The notes under the pieces were generated by a model. It was not told where the DNA came from and ran no database searches. It saw only the letters and a program-made list of their open reading frames with translations. A DNA stretch of 64,000 nucleotides, from assembly GCF_008831075.1 (NCBI RefSeq), contig NZ_WBJX01000001.1, forward strand, positions 478,647 to 542,646, given 5' to 3'. Shown here piece after piece: positions 8,953 to 16,222 of this stretch. This stretch comes from Pseudoclavibacter terrae (GTDB taxonomy: Bacteria > Actinomycetota > Actinomycetes > Actinomycetales > Microbacteriaceae). Every line of letters starts with the position of its first letter. The stretch's first letter is position 1. The translations under genes and the position numbers were made by a program.

Positions 8953-10022
8953 CCCTTCTCTGACGTGCGTAGGACTGACCGTTGGCTGAGCGGGTGGCCG
9001 AGGAGTCGTCGAGGTACTCTGTGGCGAAGTCGCATGGCTGGCTGCTCCACGTATTTCCATGAGAGCCAGGCGACCCCGCTAGTCAGGCAAAGCGCCAGGA
9101 CGATTGTCCCGTAAGGCCCCATCCAGGAGAGGCCACAAACCATGATGAGCTGCTGGATCGGGAACGCCCATATGTAGATACCGTAGGAAATATCATTTCT
9201 TGCGCCTAATCTGACTTTGAGTCGGCTGGCAAGCCAAAGCAGAATGAAGGCGAACGGTAATTGTCCGAGCCAATCCGCGGTCCCCGTGACCACCATCGTC
9301 GCGAAGAGAGCAAGCGCCACGGCCAGGCTCAAATAGTCGACCCTGATTCGGTCGGCCATCAGAAATAGCCACATGCCAGCTAGGAAGAAGCCACCCAGGC
9401 GAAGCGAGTTGAGATAAAGGTTTGTCGTTACTTCGAGAGGTCCGTGGGCTAGGATTTGTCCGACGAGGAGAGCTGCGAGTGTGATGCTTACGAGCAATAA
9501 TGCGTGCTTACGTAGCTTGCTTGCAGATAGCAAGACAGCCGCGCCAATGTAGGCGGAAAACTCGAAGAATAAAGTCCAAAGTGATCCGTTCCAAAGTGTG
9601 GCTAGTGGCACCTGGCTAAGCGTCTCGTCGATACCCCACTGGAAGTTCCAGAGAGCGAGATTGCCAACTACGTATGAAACGGCACTTCCCGGTACCCAGG
9701 TTTCCCCAGCAATGAATGCGGCGAGGGGCGAGAGGACGAAAGCTGTTGCTAGCAGTATGACCCAGTATGCTGGAAATATTCGGAGGACGCGGTGCAGCAA
9801 GTACTCTCTCGTGCTGAGTCTCAAGCGTGATCCAGCGATCAAATATCCAGATATGGCAAAGAATCCGTTCACTGCCCAGCCTGACGCATCAAACAGGTCA
9901 CCAGATTCGAAGCCTCCGATCGCCCACCCGTGATGGAAAAGCACCGTGGTCGCGAGTAGTAATCGGATGAAGTTAAGCGCGTTATCACGGCTCGACAGGC
10001 TGTCTGCCAAAGTTCTGGTCAC
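8949..10022 (-). CDS. Membrane acyltransferase, acyltransferase_3 (OafA/ExoZ) family
   Basis: 357 residues with about ten membrane segments. Family marks: SSRDNALNFIRLLLA at the N-terminus, LFHHGWAI with the catalytic His, FFAISGYLIAGSRL, HRVLRIFPAYW, DISYGIYIWAFPIQQ and WKYVEQPAMRLR at the end. Such proteins transfer acetyl or other acyl groups to surface polysaccharides across the membrane. The GTG at 10022 is preceded by a leaderless-type box. Two broken copies of the same family lie just to the right on the plus strand, so this is the only intact member here. Confidence 0.9.
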   Translation of the reverse strand: MTRTLADSLSSRDNALNFIRLLLATTVLFHHGWAIGGFESGDLFDASGWAVNGFFAISGYLIAGSRLRLSTREYLLHRVLRIFPAYWVILLATAFVLSPLAAFIAGETWVPGSAVSYVVGNLALWNFQWGIDETLSQVPLATLWNGSLWTLFFEFSAYIGAAVLLSASKLRKHALLLVSITLAALLVGQILAHGPLEVTTNLYLNSLRLGGFFLAGMWLFLMADRIRVDYLSLAVALALFATMVVTGTADWLGQLPFAFILLWLASRLKVRLGARNDISYGIYIWAFPIQQLIMVCGLSWMGPYGTIVLALCLTSGVAWLSWKYVEQPAMRLRHRVPRRLLGHPLSQRSVLRTSEKG

Positions 10023-10028
10023 GCGCTG

Positions 10029-10034
10029 AGGGTA
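10029..10034 (-). promoter_or_regulatory. Leaderless-type -10 box TACCCT
   Basis: On the minus strand TACCCT lies 6 bases before the GTG at 10022, supporting that GTG as both first codon and approximate transcript start. Confidence 0.5.
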
Positions 10035-10408
10035 TCAGTTCAGGTCGGTGCGAGCGTGCCTGGGGGGCCGCAGGCGAGGAACTTTCAACTCCGCACCGGA
10101 TGCAAGTGGCACCGGAGAGCTCCTCTGCGTCGACCGCAAGCCGTGTGCCACAAAAAATCGCGAGGCAGTCTTGGTGGGAAACGGACACCCCAAAATGTGT
10201 GACGTGCGCACGGGAGTGCTTTCCATGCTCAGGATCCACTTCCAGTGGGCCCGTGTAGATCGGCGCCGGGTACAGCTGTTTGTTAGCCTCACATGTGCTC
10301 TTGAACTCCGTGCTGCGGTGTTGGCAGCGGTGTCATGAGCCCCGGTCTGAGCGCTGCCTGGCTGGCGCCTCGGGCAGATCCTCTTGCCTGCTAGATTCAG
10401 CCGGTGCC
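10035..10408. other. Gap without recognisable gene
   Basis: About 370 bases between the divergent intact acyltransferase and the first decayed copy. Open frames exist on both strands, but none has a recognisable domain, start signal or biased third positions. Nothing further seen. Confidence 0.4.
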
Positions 10409-11444
10409 ATAACGCTGCGCGATGCGCTCTCTACGCGCGACAATGCGCTGAATTTCGTTCGCCTCCTCCTCGCGATGGCAGTGATCATTCATCACGGTTA
10501 CGCGATAGCTGGCGAGGTCGGCTGGGCTAATTCCTTCGAGATTGGCGGATGGGCTGTTTATGCTTTTTTCGCGCTCTCGGGATACCTCATCGCAGGTTCG
10601 CGCATGCGCCATGGCTTCGGTGCCTACATTGCGCACCGAGTTCTACGTATCTTTCTGGCGTTCTGGGCCGTTCTTCTAGGTACGGCGTTCGTGCTCGCTC
10701 CGCTCTCCTCCGCGCTAAGCGGGCAGGGCTACGTACTTCGGCGGAGCATACGTCGTGAAGAACGCGGCTTTACTGACCCTCCAACCGGGTATCGAGGGCA
10801 CGCTCATGGGTGTGCGCATGTGGAATGTACCTCTGTGGACGCTCCCCTATGAGTTCGCTGCGTATGTGGTCATAGGTGTGCTTCTCTCTGTCGCAGTCGT
10901 GCGAAAGCGTCCTACTCTGGTGCTTGGTGCTCTCTCAATGCTCGCCATTGTTGCGCAGTTTTTAATGCGAGATATGGTGTGGGTGGAGAGCGCGGTTCTT
11001 TTGAATGCATTACAACTGGGTTCGTACTTCCTCCTTGGTGCCCTAATGTTTATAATTTCCGATTAGATTCGTCTAGATTGGTACATCTTCGCTATTGCGG
11101 TGATGGTGTTCGGCGTACTTGCGCTCGGTGGTCTCGCTCATGTGCTAGGTCAATTGCCTTTCGCCTACGTGATCTTCTGGCTCGGGTCTCGCTTGCCCAT
11201 TCGTTTGGGTAGATCGAATGACATCTCGTACGGCCTCTATATTTGGGGGTTCCCTGTCCAGCAAAGTATTGTTCAATTGAGTGGCCTCAATTTCGGTGCA
11301 CTCGGGTTCAGTGTCTTGGCCATCGTCGTCACTGTTCCAGTTGCCTTCCTCTCCTGGAGGTATGTTGAGAAACCCTCTATGGCCCTTCGGTGGCGTAGAC
11401 CTCAGAAGCTGAGAGCAGGCGGTCCTAAACCTCCAACGGTCTAG
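10409..11444 (+). pseudogene. Broken membrane acyltransferase (acyltransferase_3), one frameshift and one nonsense codon
   Basis: Reads TLRDALSTRDNALNFVRLLL, VIIHHGYAI, FFALSGYLIAGSRM, HRVLRIFLAFW in the first frame. It then shifts frame near 10735-10740 (the match resumes as FGGAYVVKNAALL), continues through WNVPLWTLPYEFAAYVV, meets TAG at 11064-11066, and resumes in the same frame as IRLDWY. It ends DISYGLYIWGFPVQQ, WRYVEKPSMALRWRRP. Collinear with the intact acyltransferase at 8949-10022, where the TAG corresponds to an Arg in ADRIRVDY. No start codon fits well; an ATA sits where the protein should begin. Without the two lesions it would be about 345 residues. Confidence 0.88.
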
Positions 11445-11566
11445 ATTCGGCGCGAGCTCCTTGCAACTGCACTCGGGCACCATCACTAGGCAGGTTCTTA
11501 GACCCGCTGGGATCCAATAGTCGTGCGGCCACTCTTCAAGAAGCTCACTTCCGTGCTGCCCCACCT

Positions 11567-12644
11567 GCCCTCCGCGAGCTGCTCTCCACCCGCGACAATT
11601 CGCGTAACTGCCCCCGAAGGTGGTTCGCGGCTGCTGTGATCCTGTGCCGCTCATTGACGGGCAGTGGACTCGAGAGTGGTCCGTTGCCGACCTAGGCACC
11701 TGGGCAGTCAACGACTCCTCGCGATCGGGGGATACCTGATTGCAGGATGCAAGATGCGCGCCGCTCTGCCCGGTCCCTTCTGGCGGACAGCGCTGCGCAT
11801 CCTCCCCGTATTCTGAGCCTGCTCATCGTGACGGCATTCGTGGTGGGGCTCCTCGCGAAGGCCTCAACGGGGCAGTAGCTGGCGATAGGCTTCCTCAGCT
11901 ACGACATCTCTAACTTCCTAGCCCGCGATTCCGCAGACCAATATCGATACCGTTCTGCGTGACGTGCCGTTGCCTGACCTCCGGAACGGGTTCCGCTGAA
12001 AGCTAGACGGTGAGTTCACCGCCTACGTCATTGGTGCACTCGCGCCGCACGTTCCGGAGGCGAGAAGCGGAGCGTCTGGCTCCTGGCAACTTAGCTGTCG
12101 TTACGGTCATGATTCAGCCCGCCGCGCCTGGGCCGCTGGTCGTTACGCAGCCCCTGACTGTCAACGTGCTGTCCTATATCGTCTTCTTCTTTGCAAGAGC
12201 GTTGCTCTTCTTCCTGTCCGCCGTAATCCGTCTCACGTGGTGGGCCCTCGCAAGGACTCTGGTGCCGCTGGACGCCCTGGCTCCCGCTGGCCTTGCCGAG
12301 TCCTGCGGACAATTGCCGTCTGGCTTGGCGGTCCTCCAGCTTGGAGTCGGATTCGAGTCTCGCTCGGGCGAGAGAACGACTTTTCATGCCGTCCTTACAT
12401 CTGGGCTTGGCTTGTTAAGCAGCGAATTGTCTTGGCCGGCGCTCAAGCTCTCGGACCGTGGGTCAGTGCCTTGCTCGCACTCGTCTGCACGCTGCCGCTT
12501 GCCTGGCTGTCCTGGAAGGGTGTTGAGGAGCCGGCGATGCGGCTGCGGCACCTCGTGCCCGTCCGGGACATGTCAAAGGACCCAAGTCCCAGCTCGGCCT
12601 CGGCTCCGCAATCGCCTTCTTCTGCGGACGATCCTCGCTCCTGA
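11567..12644 (+). pseudogene. Heavily decayed third copy of the acyltransferase_3 gene
   Basis: Fragments match the intact copy in order but in different frames: ALRELLSTRDNSRN at 11567, GTWAVND and SGGYLIAGCKMR near 11695-11760, ALRILPVF followed by a stop near 11815, DGEFTAYVIGAL near 12008, then ENDFSCRPYIWAW and WLSWKGVEEPAMRLRHLVP at the 3' end before the stop at 12644. Several stops and frameshifts separate them. It is more eroded than the copy at 10409 and lies in the same orientation. Other long open frames over this stretch are out of register with the homology and are not genes. Confidence 0.8.
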
Positions 12645-12736
12645 AACCGGGCCCGCGCGACAGGAGTCCGGTGTCGGAATGCTGGCCGCAACCGCTGCTT
12701 CCGATCAAGCACGCAGGTGCACCACCGGGGGAGCTC

Positions 12737-13000
12737 ATGCGTGGGAAGAACATCGTCGCGGCAGCCGTCGGCACAACAAGCACGAGCTTCTCGTTTTGGA
12801 TCTCGGGCGGTGAAATCGGAGTCAGCGGTGGTATTGAGCTCGCGGGCTCAACCACGGACAGCGTCGACTTCGTGCAGACGACGGTGCCGATTGAGATCGC
12901 CGTTCGCTCTAGAACCCACTGCGACGCCAACCTCGACTTCAAGCGCAGCCCGACGGTCGCGCCCACCGCGGTCGCCTCAGCGCCGCTCCGCTGGGGCTGA
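12737..13000 (+). CDS. Small hypothetical ORF
   Basis: 87 codons starting MRGKNIVAAAVGTTSTSFSF. GGGGGAG lies 3 bases before the ATG. Third codon positions are mostly G/C as in the core genes of the window, which argues that it is or recently was coding. A weakly hydrophobic N-terminus is followed by a Ser/Thr/Gly-rich part and one Cys; no domain recognised. It sits between the acyltransferase remnants and a membrane-protein gene, so it could also be the stub of a larger lost gene. Confidence 0.35.
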   Translation: MRGKNIVAAAVGTTSTSFSFWISGGEIGVSGGIELAGSTTDSVDFVQTTVPIEIAVRSRTHCDANLDFKRSPTVAPTAVASAPLRWG

Positions 13001-13080
13001 GCGACGCTCAGCGACGACCCTGGCGCGCTGAAGTCGGCCGCTCGTGCCCTTCACGGGGTCGCGAGCCGTCGGCTTTCGCG

Positions 13081-13770
13081 TCAGAAGAACATCTCCAGCG
13101 ACAACCGCAGTGCCTCCTCGGTGAGCAGCGCGGCCGTCGACAGTCCAGCCGTCGCTATCAACGCCCCGGGATGCGCCAGCCCGACCACGACGGCACGCAA
13201 CCTAGGCTGCTGCGCGAGGAACGCATCCGGCACCCTCGAACGCAGCTGTGACGGATGCTCGCGCCAGCCGCGCAGCTTCGAGAGGAACCACGCGCACCGC
13301 AGCAGGAAAACGAGCCAGATGGCCAAGACCACCGGGAACATGAGGCCCGCGAACAGCTCGATGCCCGAGTACGTGATCTCGTCCTCGCGGTTCTCGGCGA
13401 TGAGCTGCAACAGCGTCGACAGGCTGGCGCTCATGACCACAGAGACGGTCCAGGCCACGAATCCGACGATGAGGGTCACGAACCGCACGAAGAAGTGGCC
13501 GAACACGGAGTCGTGTGCGTCAAGGTGGCTGCGGGGCGTGTGCAGGAGGAGTGCGACCGTCGCCGAGAGCGCCGGCACCGACCCCACCATCAGGATCGCC
13601 ACCCACGCCACCGTCGGCCAGTCAGCAAACCAGCCGATCACGGTCAGACCGCCGAAGACCACGAACCAGGCCCAGCTCCAAAGCAGCGGATGCGACACCA
13701 GGGCCGCCGGAAGCCGTCGGTCCGCGGCGTCGAGCAGGCGGTGAGCGGACGGCACCCGCGCGGAGTTCAT
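13081..13770 (-). CDS. Conserved-type integral membrane protein, unknown function
   Basis: 229 residues from the ATG at 13770, which is preceded by a TACGAT box 6 bases upstream. Four to five hydrophobic segments: a pair at residues ~30-75 (WSWAWFVVFGGLTVIG, then VAWVAILMVGSVPALS), one near 100-125, one near 145-165 and a C-terminal one. A loop between segments is charged. No catalytic motif or known family recognised. The frame is open further upstream to 13878, but without membrane segments or start signals. Confidence 0.65.
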   Translation of the reverse strand: MNSARVPSAHRLLDAADRRLPAALVSHPLLWSWAWFVVFGGLTVIGWFADWPTVAWVAILMVGSVPALSATVALLLHTPRSHLDAHDSVFGHFFVRFVTLIVGFVAWTVSVVMSASLSTLLQLIAENREDEITYSGIELFAGLMFPVVLAIWLVFLLRCAWFLSKLRGWREHPSQLRSRVPDAFLAQQPRLRAVVVGLAHPGALIATAGLSTAALLTEEALRLSLEMFF

Positions 13771-13776
13771 GCGCCA

Positions 13777-13782
13777 ATCGTA
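13777..13782 (-). promoter_or_regulatory. Leaderless-type -10 box TACGAT
   Basis: Minus-strand TACGAT with 6 bases to the ATG at 13770 and no ribosome binding site between. Confidence 0.5.
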
Positions 13783-13887
13783 TTGCCGCCACGTCGTAGC
13801 TGAGCCACCAATTCGTGTTCCAGGACAGGCGCAACGCCGTGCATTCTCGAGTGCCTTGACGGGATCCGAGCACGCCAAACGGATGCC

Positions 13888-14019
13888 GTGAAATCGACTA
13901 GCGACGAGTCCAGGGCACGAGCCCGTCCAGGCTTCTGGACCGCGCGCTCAACGGGCCCCGACCGACGCGGCCTGCTCGGTACAGCCGTCTGGTCCACGCC
14001 CATCGTCGACGCCGGTGTC
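13888..14019 (+). pseudogene. Remnant of a Tat-exported protein (signal region only)
   Basis: A GTG at 13888 opens MKSTSDESRARARPG..., which reaches DRRGLLGTAVWSTPIV at about codons 25-40. This matches the signal shared by the exported proteins at 14280, 24164, 27204 and 37662 (twin Arg, then A-W-x-x-P-[IV]). The usual hydrophobic continuation and signal-peptidase site are missing: the frame goes on as DAGVQLRMMIQIRP and ends without any exported domain. TTGACG at 13856-13861 could be the old -35. I read it as a truncated paralogue of the intact gene at 14280. Confidence 0.6.
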
Positions 14020-14279
14020 CAACTCAGAATGATGATTCAGATCCGCCCCTTGCACGAAATCGCACAAGGGGGAGTTCTGCCCTGCGCTGGACCGCACCAC
14101 TTCGGTTACAGTTGCCCCGGGGTAGCGAGCTGACGTGCCGGAAGCCCACCGTGTCGTAGGGGGAAACTCGACCCGGTGAGAGCAACCGCAACGCGAGGAA
14201 GACACGTGTCCTCCTCGCGCGCAGCTCAACGCCCCGACGGCGCCGACCGAACCTGGTCGGCATCAAAGGGGGAAACACA
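14020..14279 (+). promoter_or_regulatory. Leader region of the Tat-exported protein gene: repeated AGGGGGAAAC and a hairpin
   Basis: AGGGGGAAAC occurs identically at 14158-14167 and 14267-14276. The second copy is the ribosome binding site of the gene at 14280. A related CAAGGGGGAG lies near 14066. Between them, CGCGAGGA (14192-14199) pairs with TCCTCGCG (14212-14219) around an inner GACACGTGTC, giving a strong stem-loop. The region may hold the promoter and a regulatory leader; no clear -10/-35 pair was identified. Confidence 0.4.
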
Positions 14280-14939
14280 ATGTCACTTGACGACGTCCGG
14301 AACACGCAGAACACGATCGACCGCCGCAAGGTCATCGGGGCAGCGGCCTGGGCCGCGCCGGTGATCGCGCTCGCGGTTGCCACACCGGCGGGCGCGACCT
14401 CGCAGATCCAGTACCAAGCGCACTCCGGATCCGGGGCCACCATCGCCTACGGCTCCTACCAGGGCTCCGACAACAGCCAGGAGTTCGGACTCCTCGTGCA
14501 GGTCGTCAACACCTACGTCATCCCGTGGGCGACCTTCAGCGCAAACATCCCCGGGCTCACCGCAACGGTCACGAGCTTCGTCGCGACCTACGACTTCCCG
14601 TTCGCGGTGGATGTGCAGGAGATGAGCTCAGATTGGTCGCTCACCGAGAGCGAGCCGGCGGGCGGACCCTTCACCTACACGTTCACGCCCAAGTCACTCC
14701 CACCGGCGCCCATCGAGATGCGCGAGCCGCTCGGAGACGCGACACCGAACGTCATTACGCCCGAGAACTCACTCATCGGGCCAAGCATGCTCGGGGTCGC
14801 GGTCAGTCCGCCGGCCAGCGGCACCACCATCACCGTGCCATACACGCATACGTTCGACTTCACCGTGGCCTTCCCGAACGGCACGACGGTCGACGACAGC
14901 TACACGTTCACGGGAACGCACGTCACCGCGCCCGAGTAG
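14280..14939 (+). CDS. Tat-exported protein of unknown function
   Basis: 219 residues. Twin-arginine signal: DRRKVIGAAAWAAPVIALAV at residues ~14-33, then TPAGATS, with likely signal-peptidase cleavage after AGA. The mature part (~180 residues) is Thr/Ser/Pro-rich, with alternating hydrophobic residues suggesting beta-sandwich structure and a C-terminal repeat-like ending DDSYTFTGTHVTAPE. No cysteine and no membrane anchor, so it is probably a secreted soluble protein. AGGGGGAAAC 3 bases before the ATG is the ribosome binding site. Same signal family as the proteins at 24164, 27204 and 37662, but the mature domain is different. Confidence 0.72.
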   Translation: MSLDDVRNTQNTIDRRKVIGAAAWAAPVIALAVATPAGATSQIQYQAHSGSGATIAYGSYQGSDNSQEFGLLVQVVNTYVIPWATFSANIPGLTATVTSFVATYDFPFAVDVQEMSSDWSLTESEPAGGPFTYTFTPKSLPPAPIEMREPLGDATPNVITPENSLIGPSMLGVAVSPPASGTTITVPYTHTFDFTVAFPNGTTVDDSYTFTGTHVTAPE

Positions 14940-14957
14940 CAGGAACCGCCGCGTGGT

Positions 14958-14996
14958 GCATCCCCCGTCCTAGTTCGTGACTGCGGCGGGGGATGC
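14958..14996 (+). terminator. Intrinsic terminator-like hairpin
   Basis: GCATCCCCCG (14958-14967) is the exact reverse complement of CGGGGGATGC (14987-14996), 18 bases after the stop of the Tat-exported protein gene. The loop is 19 bases and there is no U-tract, as is common in high-GC genomes. Confidence 0.55.
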
Positions 14997-15044
14997 GGTG
15001 GTCCACGCCCCACAGTGCCGTTTCTGCGCGCCGCACGACTCGCG

Positions 15045-15050
15045 TACGCT
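15045..15050 (+). promoter_or_regulatory. Leaderless-type -10 box TACGCT
   Basis: TACGCT ends 7 bases before the GTG at 15058; it supports that GTG over an ATG further upstream in the same frame. Confidence 0.5.
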
Positions 15051-15057
15051 CAACCGC

Positions 15058-15636
15058 GTGAAACCCAGACGACGAGCGCGGAACAAGCGTGCGCTCGCAG
15101 CCATCGGCCTGGCGGTCGCGCTCGCCGTCGCCGTGGCCCTCGCGGGTCTTCCCCTCTTCGTCTTCCCCTCCATCGACGAACCGCGCGAGGTCGACGCCAT
15201 CGTCGTGCTCGGCCCGCCGCGCGACGCCCGCATTCACGCCGCACAGCAGCTCGCCGCCGAGGGGTACAGCGACACCATCGTCATCGCCGTCGACGACTAC
15301 GGCATCGACGCAGCCATCAACATCGACGCCTGCCCACCGGATGCGGCACCTGACGAAGCTGGACTCGTCACCCGCTGCCTCATCCCTGAACCCTTCACCA
15401 CCGCCGGAGAAGCCATCATGGTGGAGCGGCTCGCAGCGGCCGAGGGGTGGGAGAGCGTCATGATCGTGACCAACGTCACCCACATCTCACGCGCCCGCAT
15501 GATCTTCACCGACTGCCTCGGCGGGGGAGTTCTCGCGGTCGATGACGGGGCAGGCATCGAAGACTCCAACTGGGCGTGGATGTACGCCTACCAGTCCGCG
15601 GCGTTCGTCAAGGCCCTCGTCGCGCCCACCTGCTGA
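15058..15636 (+). CDS. DUF218 (YdcF/SanA/ElyC-like) membrane-anchored protein
   Basis: 192 residues: a basic N-terminus (KPRRRARNKR), one membrane segment at residues ~15-35, then an extracytoplasmic DUF218 domain. Domain marks are DAIVVLGPPRDARIHAAQ (strand and turn), CLIPEPFTTAGEA (the conserved acidic/Thr motif) and VTNVTHISRARMIF (the His-x-x-Arg-A helix). DUF218 proteins in other bacteria affect envelope polysaccharide or vancomycin tolerance, but the reaction is not settled. The GTG start is chosen because the -10 box is 7 bases before it and the signal anchor follows. Confidence 0.78.
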   Translation: MKPRRRARNKRALAAIGLAVALAVAVALAGLPLFVFPSIDEPREVDAIVVLGPPRDARIHAAQQLAAEGYSDTIVIAVDDYGIDAAINIDACPPDAAPDEAGLVTRCLIPEPFTTAGEAIMVERLAAAEGWESVMIVTNVTHISRARMIFTDCLGGGVLAVDDGAGIEDSNWAWMYAYQSAAFVKALVAPTC

Positions 15637-15695
15637 ATCGCGCGGCAGTTCTCTCGGGGCCAGGCACGCCCACCCGCGATGTCGGCGGCACTCGG

Positions 15696-15701
15696 TACGG
15701 T
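15696..15701 (+). promoter_or_regulatory. Leaderless-type -10 box TACGGT
   Basis: TACGGT lies exactly 6 bases before the ATG at 15708, which opens a 10-codon ORF in a frame different from the PH-domain gene downstream. Confidence 0.5.
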
Positions 15702-15707
15702 AGATGC

Positions 15708-15740
15708 ATGACGACACGTCGCAACGAGGGGGCAGCATGA
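15708..15740 (+). CDS. Putative 10-codon leader peptide coupled to the PH-domain operon
   Basis: ATG 6 bases after a TACGGT box, reading MTTRRNEGAA and stopping at TGA 15738-15740. That TGA overlaps the ATG of the next gene as ATGA, the usual arrangement for translational coupling, and the overlapped gene lacks a good Shine-Dalgarno of its own. The leader would let a leaderless transcript deliver ribosomes to the PH-domain start. Alternatively the PH gene begins at an in-frame ATG at 15704, but that codon is only 2 bases from the -10 box. Inferred from layout only. Confidence 0.4.
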   Translation: MTTRRNEGAA

Positions 15741-16222
15741 CCGCGCTCGACCACACCACCGTGCAGTGGCGCCGGGTGTCACCCAAGTACATCTGGTCGG
15801 AGCTCATCGGAGCCTTCTTCTGGGCCCTGGTCGCGCTCGCCGGCATCATCGCGATCCTCGTCATCCCGGACGTGCCGAAGTGGGTCGCCGTGTTCCCCGG
15901 CGCCGGACTCCTCGTCATCCTCATCTCCATCCCCTTCGAATGGCGCCGCGTGCGCGCCATCGGCTACCAGCTGCGCCAAGACGACCTCGTGTTCCGCCGG
16001 GGCCTCTTCTGGAGCCGCATGGTCGCCATCCCATACGGTCGCCTGCAGCTCGTCGACATCCAACGCGGCCCGCTCACCCGGATCTTCGGGCTCTCGTCGC
16101 TCAAAGTCGTCACCGCAGCCGCAGTCACGAACGTGACGATCCCCGGTCTGGGCTGGCAGGACGCGGAGAAGCTCAGAGACGACCTCGTCGCGCTCGCCGA
16201 GACCCGCCGAGCTGGCCTCTGA
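15737..16222 (+). CDS. Bacterial PH-domain (bPH_2) membrane protein, YdbS-like
   Basis: 161 residues. Two membrane helices at residues ~18-62 (WSELIGAFFWALVALAGIIA; VAVFPGAGLLVILIS), followed by a bPH_2 domain: YQLRQDDLVFRRGLFW, the hallmark IPYGRLQLVDIQRGPLTRIF, then GLSSLKVVTA. Such proteins occur as YdbS/YdbT pairs at the membrane; their ligand is not established. The stop overlaps the start of the larger PH protein (TGATG), so the two are co-translated. The usual partner order is kept here. Confidence 0.82.
   Translation: MTALDHTTVQWRRVSPKYIWSELIGAFFWALVALAGIIAILVIPDVPKWVAVFPGAGLLVILISIPFEWRRVRAIGYQLRQDDLVFRRGLFWSRMVAIPYGRLQLVDIQRGPLTRIFGLSSLKVVTAAAVTNVTIPGLGWQDAEKLRDDLVALAETRRAGL

Noticed and set aside
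12010-12813. A 267-codon plus-strand ORF
   Set aside because: It overlaps the decayed acyltransferase in a different frame from the recognisable motifs; no domain or signal.
15766-16221. N-terminal extension of the large PH-domain protein, open in the same frame
   Set aside because: It reads through the first PH-domain gene out of register and is Arg/Pro/His-rich shadow sequence. The ATG at 16222 overlapping the previous stop is the natural start.
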